Source: an uncultured Clostridium sp.
Lineage (GTDB): Bacteria > Bacillota > Clostridia > Lachnospirales > Lachnospiraceae
Assembly: GCA_900553925.1 (NCBI GenBank)
Contig: USFH01000064.1
Coordinates: forward strand, 1-11,755
Length of the DNA stretch: 11,755 nt
Reading direction: 5' to 3'
In this document: piece by piece, positions 6,710 to 11,755 of the stretch
Numbering within the stretch: position 1 is the first letter of the stretch
Layout: every line of letters starts with the position of its first letter
Notes under the pieces: generated by a model
Told to the model about the DNA's origin: nothing
The model's database searches: none
Seen by the model: only the letters and a program-made list of their open reading frames with translations
Translations under genes and position numbers: made by a program

Positions 6710-7492
6710 ATGATTCGTTATTGTAAGATAAAACGATGTATCATCGGTTTCGACCGACCGAAGATCTGCGTGCCGTTGGTGGGACGCAAAAAAGAAGATA
6801 TATTGGATCAGGCGAATCAGATAAAACAGTCACACAGAAGCTCTGCCATTGATATGGTGGAGCTTCGTGGCGATTATCTGGATATATTGTCTGATTATGA
6901 GCAGCTTGATGATCTGCTGAAAAAGGTGACTGAAGTTCTGGATGACAAGGTGCTTTTGTTCACAATCCGCAGCGAAGCAGAAGGTGGAGAGCCGCTTGCA
7001 TTTTCGTCTCCGACGATTGCACAGATCAATCAGCATGTGATTGAAGGGCATCTGGCGGATATGGTAGACATCGAATTGTTCTCCGGTGCAGATCAGGCAA
7101 AGGAATTAATCGGGCTTGCAAAGGATAAAGGGGTAAAGATCATCATGTCGAACCATGATTTTCAGACCACTCCGGATGCATCCACGATTGTGAACCGGTT
7201 GCGGAGTATGCAGGATCTTGGCGCAGATGTTGTGAAGATTGCGGTAATGCCGGAAAACAAACTGCATGTGGTGAATCTGCTTGCTGCAACGGCTATGATG
7301 CAGGAAGCGTATGCAGAGGTACCGGTTGTCACGATGTCGATGGGGAAGATGGGGGCAATCAGCCGGATCAGCGGTCAGGTGTTCGGCAGTGCAATCACAT
7401 TTGCAAGCTTTGCGGAGGCATCAGCACCCGGACAGATTCCGGTTGATAAGATGGACGAAGCACTTACATTGATAGAGAAATATTGTAACTAG
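6710..7492 (+). CDS. aroD: Type I 3-dehydroquinate dehydratase
   Basis: This 260-residue enzyme has the usual type I length (about 250). It dehydrates 3-dehydroquinate to 3-dehydroshikimate in the cytoplasm, the third step of the shikimate pathway. All key residues of the E. coli enzyme are present at a constant offset: E51 and R53 (ELRGDYL), R87 and E91 (FTIRSEAEGGE), catalytic H149 (SNHDFQTTP), Schiff-base K176 (VVKIAVMP), R219 (GAISRISGQ), and S238 and Q242 (EASAPGQIP). ATG 6710 follows AGAGGA at a six-base distance. It is 26 bases after the surface-protein gene and is followed by an intrinsic terminator, so it appears to be the last gene of the ptb-buk transcription unit. No other shikimate gene is in the window. 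Confidence 0.96.
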   Translation: MIRYCKIKRCIIGFDRPKICVPLVGRKKEDILDQANQIKQSHRSSAIDMVELRGDYLDILSDYEQLDDLLKKVTEVLDDKVLLFTIRSEAEGGEPLAFSSPTIAQINQHVIEGHLADMVDIELFSGADQAKELIGLAKDKGVKIIMSNHDFQTTPDASTIVNRLRSMQDLGADVVKIAVMPENKLHVVNLLAATAMMQEAYAEVPVVTMSMGKMGAISRISGQVFGSAITFASFAEASAPGQIPVDKMDEALTLIEKYCN

Positions 7493-7500
7493 AGGACAAG

Positions 7501-7540
7501 AAAGCAGAAAGACAGGAGGAGGTTTTTCTGCTTTTTATTT
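7501..7540 (+). terminator. Intrinsic terminator after aroD
   Basis: AAAGCAGAAA (7501-7510) pairs perfectly with TTTCTGCTTT (7525-7534) around a 14-base loop. The 3' arm runs into the T-rich tract TTTTTATTT ending at 7540. The loop contains AGGAGGAGG, a Shine-Dalgarno-like string with no suitable start codon after it. The hairpin lies only 8 bases past the aroD stop and 14 bases ahead of the next gene, so it may also attenuate read-through into that gene. Confidence 0.85.
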
Positions 7541-7554
7541 ACGAGGGGGAAAAT

Positions 7555-8373
7555 GTGTTGAGGGAAAGAAAAATTGTGTTGTTTGTCATGGGGGATGAAG
7601 AGATATTAGACCGTAGTCGTATGATCGTAAGTCAGTTAGCGCTGGAATATTCTGTGAAGATTGTCAGAAATTATAGTGCGGCCTATAAGATTATCGTAGA
7701 GCATCAGGTTGATGTTATGGTGTGCGGGCCATCGGAGGAGCAGTTTCATCAGAATATAGTAGATGCATACCGGTTTATGGAGTCTGCGCGCAGGCTGAAG
7801 CGTTATCGGGATACGCCTATGATATTGATATCTGATGCGGAAGATCCGGATGGTTATTGTGATCGGGTACTGTGTTGTTTTGCTGTGATTGATACCTTGT
7901 CGCTTGAACATCGGCTGTGTGAAACACTTGGACAGGCACTGGAGGAACTCTGGTGTACGAGTCTGCACACATGTCCGATGCTGCGGCAGGATAAAATAGA
8001 GGCACGCATGCTGTATATTCAGAACCAGAATGTGATATACCCGATCCAATGTGCCAAGGTCAGTCATATACTGGCATCCAACCGGTCGATGGAGGTCTGT
8101 CTGAATAATGGTGGAAAATATCCTGTGCGATATATGACCCTGCAACAGCTTCTGGAGGCTGCCGATGTATGGTATTTTCTGCAATGTTCCCGCAGTGGAA
8201 TCATTAATGCAAACTATGTACGCAATATTGATTATACAAACCGCGTTATTACGATGTGCAATTCAGATCAGATTGCAATTGGATCGACGTATGTGAGGTC
8301 GCTGCATGAACAGTTTCCGACGATGCAGGAGTTATGGCAGCGAAGACAGAATCGTCGTATGTTTTTTGAATGA
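7555..8373 (+). CDS. LytTR-type transcriptional regulator with degenerate receiver domain
   Basis: This 272-residue protein has two parts. Residues 5-130 resemble a response-regulator receiver fold (KIVLFVMGDEE, then VDVMVCGPS at 52-60 and TPMILISDAED at 87-97). The strand that should end in the phosphorylated aspartate reads MVCGPS, and no conserved lysine appears in the last strand (AVIDTLSLEHRL). Phosphorylation by a histidine kinase is therefore unlikely. Residues of about 150-252 match a LytTR DNA-binding domain, notably CSRSGIINANYVRNIDYTNRVITM (211-234) and the terminal IAIGSTYVRSL. The start is GTG 7555, or possibly the adjacent TTG 7558, with GAGGGGG at 7543-7549 as ribosome binding site. 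No ATG is available in frame nearby. It lies just after the aroD terminator, with no sensor kinase next to it. Family members control surface, bacteriocin or virulence genes; the target here is unknown. Confidence 0.82.
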   Translation: MLRERKIVLFVMGDEEILDRSRMIVSQLALEYSVKIVRNYSAAYKIIVEHQVDVMVCGPSEEQFHQNIVDAYRFMESARRLKRYRDTPMILISDAEDPDGYCDRVLCCFAVIDTLSLEHRLCETLGQALEELWCTSLHTCPMLRQDKIEARMLYIQNQNVIYPIQCAKVSHILASNRSMEVCLNNGGKYPVRYMTLQQLLEAADVWYFLQCSRSGIINANYVRNIDYTNRVITMCNSDQIAIGSTYVRSLHEQFPTMQELWQRRQNRRMFFE

Positions 8374-8403
8374 ACCGGCAAACATATATATGGATGGAAA
8401 TTA

Positions 8404-8444
8404 AAACACCGGACAAAGAGAAGCTTTCTCTCTGTCCGGTGTTT
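8404..8444. terminator. Bidirectional intrinsic terminator between convergent genes
   Basis: AAACACCGGACA (8404-8415) pairs perfectly with TGTCCGGTGTTT (8433-8444). After one mismatch the stem continues as AGAGAA/TTCTCT with a three-base loop, giving about 18 pairs. On the plus strand it ends in TTTGTT. On the minus strand the stem runs into TTTTAATTT. It sits between the ends of the LytTR gene and the oxidoreductase gene and can end both transcripts. Confidence 0.9.
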
Positions 8445-8487
8445 GTTAAATGTGCGCCTGGCGGCGTGTGGTTCTAACTGGAAATGA

Positions 8488-9468
8488 TTATTCCATCGGG
8501 TATTTGATCTGCCATGAATTTCTCAGTGAGTCGCAGATCTGCATGATGCGGAGCGTCTCTGCATGCGGCATCTCCGGGCACTCGGTCTGACCAACGATGA
8601 TGGCATCTCTGGCAGCAATGAACTCAAATTCATAACCGGTTGTCTGCTTGTCCGGTTTTTTCGTCTCAAGCACAAGCTTGTGATCCTGATTGTAAATACG
8701 GAATGTCTCCGGACAGTTGATGTTGTCAATCTCGATATATCCACGGTCACCATAGATTTTTGCATTATTATCCGGCTGGTACATCATTGTGACAAATGCA
8801 TTTGCACATCTGCCTCCCTTGTATGTGATCTGCAATGCTTCCTGTGCATCCACGCCTGTGTCAAGTTTGGCACAGGTAGAACCGATCATCGGAGGTTCGT
8901 TGCCATAGATCATGGAGATCAGATTGAGCGGATATACACCAAGATCAAGCAGTGCACCACCGGCAAGCTCCGGCTTGGTCAGCCGTTCTTCCTTCAGAAG
9001 GGAGTAGCCAAGGGAACAGGTGATATTATTGACACGCCCGATTGCACCCTTCTGGATGTACTCTGCCATCAGGCGGTACATTGGCATGAAACGAATCCAC
9101 ATTGCTTCGCCGCAGAACAGATTCTTCTCTCTGGAAAGTTTCAGGACTTCTTCGGTAGTAGCTGCATTATAAGAAAATGCTTTCTCGACAAGCACTGGTT
9201 TGCCGGCATTTAAACAAAGCTTAGCATGTTCTGCGTGATGGGAATGCGGGGTTGCGATGTAGATGAGTTCGACATCCGGATCTGCCACCAGTTCCTCATA
9301 AGAACCATAATATTTTGTAACACCATGCTCTTTGGCGAAAGTTTCTGCTTTCTCTGTATCACGGGATGCAATGGCATATGCTTCAAATGCATCTAAATCT
9401 CTGAGAGTATCTGCAATCACACCGGCAATCTTTCCGGCACCCATAATTCCAACTTTAAAATTAATCAT
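8488..9468 (-). CDS. Gfo/Idh/MocA-family NAD(P)-dependent oxidoreductase, dihydrodiol dehydrogenase-like
   Basis: This 326-residue cytoplasmic enzyme has the two-domain Gfo/Idh/MocA layout and the usual length. The N-terminal Rossmann fold shows VGIMGAGKIAG (6-16) and IYIATPHSHHAEHA (69-82). The family EKP-type motif is VEKAFS (94-99), with putative catalytic K96. EAMWIRF (121-127) and GGALLDLGVYPLN (170-182) are typical of the dihydrodiol dehydrogenase-like subgroup, with D175 and Y179 at the expected catalytic positions. The substrate is likely a sugar, polyol or diol but cannot be named. ATG 9468 is chosen over an upstream in-frame start at 9579 because AAGGAG (9475-9480) lies six bases before it and the -10 box lies in between. 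It is a single-gene unit with its own promoter and a shared terminator, divergent from ileS. Confidence 0.92.
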   Translation of the reverse strand: MINFKVGIMGAGKIAGVIADTLRDLDAFEAYAIASRDTEKAETFAKEHGVTKYYGSYEELVADPDVELIYIATPHSHHAEHAKLCLNAGKPVLVEKAFSYNAATTEEVLKLSREKNLFCGEAMWIRFMPMYRLMAEYIQKGAIGRVNNITCSLGYSLLKEERLTKPELAGGALLDLGVYPLNLISMIYGNEPPMIGSTCAKLDTGVDAQEALQITYKGGRCANAFVTMMYQPDNNAKIYGDRGYIEIDNINCPETFRIYNQDHKLVLETKKPDKQTTGYEFEFIAARDAIIVGQTECPEMPHAETLRIMQICDSLRNSWQIKYPME

Positions 9469-9508
9469 ATGAAACTCCTTCCGTGTCAGCTTTTGACATT
9501 CTGCATGT

Positions 9509-9537
9509 ATTATAACAAAATTGCGATCATATGTCAT
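9509..9537 (-). promoter_or_regulatory. Promoter of the oxidoreductase gene
   Basis: Read on the minus strand, ATGACA (9532-9537, five of six matches to TTGACA) is 17 bases from a perfect TATAAT (9509-9514). TG precedes the -10 box by one base. The leader would be about 35 bases, ending in the AAGGAG ribosome binding site at 9475-9480. Its -35 box is 36 bases from that of the ileS promoter, so both could be influenced by the same bound protein. Confidence 0.8.
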
Positions 9538-9572
9538 TGCTTTTTGTAAAAATGGGACATGCCAGGGTTTTA

Positions 9573-9602
9573 TTGACATTTTCGTGGGTTATGCGTTATA
9601 CT
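9573..9602 (+). promoter_or_regulatory. Promoter of ileS
   Basis: A perfect TTGACA (9573-9578) is followed after 18 bases by TATACT (9597-9602). The expected transcription start near 9609 gives a leader of about 95 bases before ATG 9703, too short for a complete T-box riboswitch. Confidence 0.8.
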
Positions 9603-9611
9603 GAAAACTTG

Positions 9612-9645
9612 GATAGGTCTGTGAATCAGACGGAAATCTATTTTT
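9612..9645 (+). promoter_or_regulatory. Hairpin with T-run in the ileS leader, possible attenuator
   Basis: GATAGGTCTG (9612-9621) can pair with CAGAC (9627-9631) and, after a six-base bulge, CTATT (9638-9642), followed by a short run of T up to 9645. The position at the very start of the predicted ileS transcript suggests an attenuator or a 5' stabilising stem. The stem is weak and interrupted, and no antiterminator partner or T-box consensus is seen. Confidence 0.3.
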
Positions 9646-9702
9646 ATGACAGATACAGATATGCATGAAAATCAAACATAATAAGAAAGGAAATATAGAA
9701 GT

Positions 9703-11755
9703 ATGTACGAAAAGGTTTCTACAAAGCTGGACTTCACCAGCCGGGAAGAAAAAGTACTCAAGTTCTGGAAAGAGAACGAGATCTTCGAGAAGAGTATCGA
9801 AGAGAAAAAGGACCTGCCGACCTATACATTTTATGACGGCCCTCCAACGGCAAACGGCAAGCCGCATATCGGCCATGTGCTGACACGTGTGATCAAGGAT
9901 ATGATTCCGCGATATCAGACAATGAAGGGACATAAGATTATCCGTAAGGCCGGATGGGACACACACGGTCTTCCGGTTGAGCTCGAGATCGAGAAAGAGC
10001 TTGGTATCGATGGCAAGGAGCAGATTGAGGCGTATGGCTTAGATCCGTTTATCCGCAAATGTAAAGAGTCCGTATGGAAATACAAAGGTATGTGGGAAGA
10101 ATTCTCCAACAAGGTAGGATTTTGGGCAGATATGGATAATCCGTATGTCACATATCACAATACATTTATCGAGTCCGAATGGTGGGCATTGAAGAAGATC
10201 TGGGACGACGGACTTCTCTACAAGGGATTCAAGATCGTACCTTATTGTCCACGTTGTGGAACACCGCTTTCGTCACATGAGGTAGCACAGGGGTATAAGA
10301 CAGTCAAGGAACGTTCCGCTGTGGTACGTTTCAAGGTGATCGGTGAGGATGCGTATTTCCTTGCATGGACGACAACACCTTGGACACTTCCAAGTAATGT
10401 GGCACTCTGTGTGAATCCGGATGAGAACTACTGCAAGGTAAAGGCAGCAGACGGCTATACTTACTACATGGCAGAGGCTCTGCTTGACAAGGTACTTGGC
10501 GGCATGGCAGAGAAGCTTGTCAAGGAAGAGAAGATTGCAGAGGGAACACCTGCATATGAAATCCTCGAGACCTATAAGGGTAAGGAATTAGAGGGCAAGG
10601 AATACGAGCCGCTTTTTGAGTGCACAAAGGAGTATGTTGCAAAGCTTCCACAGAAAGGACATTACATTACATGCGATTCCTATGTAACGATGTCCGATGG
10701 TACCGGTATCGTTCATATTGCACCGGCATTTGGTGAGGACGATGCAAACGTCGGAAGAAAATACGACCTTCCATTCGTACAGTTTGTCGATGGCAAGGGT
10801 GATATGACAAAGGAAACACCTTATGCAGGACTGTTTGTAAAGGATGCAGATAAGCCGGTACTGGTTGATCTGGAGAAGGCAGGACTTCTGTTCGACGCTC
10901 CGAAGTTCGAGCATGAGTATCCACACTGTTGGAGATGCGACACACCGCTTATCTACTATGCGAGAGATACATGGTTCATCAAGATGTCCGCAGTGAAGGA
11001 CAGACTGGTGAAGAATAATAACACTGTAAACTGGATTCCGGAAGGTATCGGTAAGGGACGTTTCGGCGCATGGCTGGAAAATGTTCAGGATTGGGGATTA
11101 TCCCGTAACCGTTACTGGGGAACTCCGTTAAATATCTGGGAGTGCTCTTGTGGCAAGCGTCATGCAATCGGTTCCATCGAGGAACTGAAATCTATGAGCG
11201 ACAACTGCCCGGATGATATCGAGCTGCACCGTCCATACATTGATGCAGTGACGATCAAGTGTCCGGACTGTGGCGGCGAGATGAAGCGTGTACCGGAGGT
11301 TATCGACTGCTGGTTTGACTCCGGTGCGATGCCATTTGCACAGTGGCATTATCCGTTTGAGAATCAGGATATCTTCGAGGACAACTTCCCGGCTGACTTC
11401 ATCAGTGAGGCAGTTGACCAGACAAGAGGATGGTTCTATTCTCTGATGGCGATCTCCACATTGCTGTTTGACAAGGCACCTTACAAGAACGTTATCGTGC
11501 TTGGCCACGTACAGGATAAGGACGGACAGAAGATGAGTAAGTCCAAGGGAAACGCGGTTGATCCGATGGATGCCCTGAACAAATACGGCGCAGATGCGAT
11601 CCGCTGGTACTTCTACAGCAACTCCGCACCTTGGCTTCCAAACCGCTTCCATGAGGATGCAGTGGTCGAAGGCCAGAGAAAGTTCATGGGTACACTCTGG
11701 AACACGTATGCATTCTATGTATTGTATGCAAATATTGATGAGTTTGATCCGACGA
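9703..11755 (+). CDS. ileS: Isoleucyl-tRNA synthetase, N-terminal 684 residues (cut by window edge)
   Basis: This class I aminoacyl-tRNA synthetase charges tRNA-Ile in the cytoplasm. Visible in order are the HIGH signature PPTANGKPHIGHV (HIGH at 55-58), GWDTHGLPVE (84-93), a YCPRCGTPLSSHE segment (C182, C185), the editing-domain motifs TTTPWTLPSN (223-232) and GTGIVHIAPAFGEDD (333-347), a second cysteine set (C481, C483, C520, C523) that may bind zinc, CWFDSG, and KMSKSKGN with KMSKS at 610-614. The KMSKSKGN form and the TPLSSHE segment resemble the eukaryote-like (type 2) bacterial enzymes, which are about 1,040 residues, so roughly 350 residues would lie beyond the edge. ATG 9703 is preceded by AAGAAAGGA about 11 bases upstream. 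The gene is divergent from the oxidoreductase, with its own promoter. No frameshift is seen. Confidence 0.97.
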   Translation, partial: MYEKVSTKLDFTSREEKVLKFWKENEIFEKSIEEKKDLPTYTFYDGPPTANGKPHIGHVLTRVIKDMIPRYQTMKGHKIIRKAGWDTHGLPVELEIEKELGIDGKEQIEAYGLDPFIRKCKESVWKYKGMWEEFSNKVGFWADMDNPYVTYHNTFIESEWWALKKIWDDGLLYKGFKIVPYCPRCGTPLSSHEVAQGYKTVKERSAVVRFKVIGEDAYFLAWTTTPWTLPSNVALCVNPDENYCKVKAADGYTYYMAEALLDKVLGGMAEKLVKEEKIAEGTPAYEILETYKGKELEGKEYEPLFECTKEYVAKLPQKGHYITCDSYVTMSDGTGIVHIAPAFGEDDANVGRKYDLPFVQFVDGKGDMTKETPYAGLFVKDADKPVLVDLEKAGLLFDAPKFEHEYPHCWRCDTPLIYYARDTWFIKMSAVKDRLVKNNNTVNWIPEGIGKGRFGAWLENVQDWGLSRNRYWGTPLNIWECSCGKRHAIGSIEELKSMSDNCPDDIELHRPYIDAVTIKCPDCGGEMKRVPEVIDCWFDSGAMPFAQWHYPFENQDIFEDNFPADFISEAVDQTRGWFYSLMAISTLLFDKAPYKNVIVLGHVQDKDGQKMSKSKGNAVDPMDALNKYGADAIRWYFYSNSAPWLPNRFHEDAVVEGQRKFMGTLWNTYAFYVLYANIDEFDPT

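Noticed and set aside
8563..9213. 216-aa plus-strand open frame inside the oxidoreductase gene
   Set aside because: It is antisense to a gene with good family motifs, without a ribosome binding site or a recognised domain.
9469..9579. 37-residue N-terminal extension of the oxidoreductase
   Set aside because: It covers the predicted promoter and ribosome binding site, and the Rossmann motif begins right after the internal ATG 9468.
9538..9702. Possible T-box riboswitch before ileS
   Set aside because: The leader is too short and the conserved T-box sequence and terminator/antiterminator pair are not seen.
11128..11652. 174-aa minus-strand open frame opposite ileS
   Set aside because: It is a shadow of the KMSKS-containing catalytic region of ileS, which is conserved on the plus strand.

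Overview
The window looks like a chromosomal stretch from a low-to-mid GC anaerobic Firmicute, most likely a butyrate-producing Lachnospiraceae of the Coprococcus/Butyrivibrio kind. This rests on a linked phosphotransbutyrylase-butyrate kinase pair, strong AGGAGG-type ribosome binding sites, TTGACA/TATAAT-type promoters and the character of the proteins. The genus is inference. Codon use looks even throughout, and I see no insertion sequence, phage gene, CRISPR array, tRNA or rRNA.

Layout. (1) 1-257: the 3' end of glmS, followed by a long hairpin without a U-run. (2) 403-1740: a MATE-family membrane exporter. (3) 1723-7540: a probable five-gene transcription unit. It begins at an extended -10 promoter overlapping the MATE stop codon, and encodes a 72-aa basic membrane-anchored peptide, Ptb, Buk, an 822-aa single-pass surface protein with a tandem-repeat cytoplasmic tail, and a type I 3-dehydroquinase (AroD). 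It ends at an intrinsic terminator. A large nested inverted repeat sits between ptb and buk. (4) 7555-8373: a LytTR-type DNA-binding regulator whose receiver-like N-terminus lacks the phospho-acceptor aspartate. (5) 8404-8444: a bidirectional terminator shared with the convergent gene. (6) 8488-9468, minus strand: a Gfo/Idh/MocA oxidoreductase resembling dihydrodiol dehydrogenase, with its own promoter. (7) 9703-end: ileS, divergent from the oxidoreductase, truncated by the window edge. It has features of the eukaryote-like (type 2) enzyme class and no visible T-box.

How the genes work together. Ptb and Buk convert butyryl-CoA through butyryl-phosphate to butyrate plus ATP, the last two steps of one route of butyrate fermentation. 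GlmS (amino sugars), AroD (shikimate pathway) and IleS are housekeeping enzymes. The membrane peptide and the repeat-bearing surface protein flank ptb-buk in what appears to be one operon, and their roles are unknown. I found no convincing new defence or mobile system. The least explained elements are the ptb-buk intercistronic structure, the two unknown membrane proteins in that operon, and the phosphorylation-independent-looking LytTR regulator.
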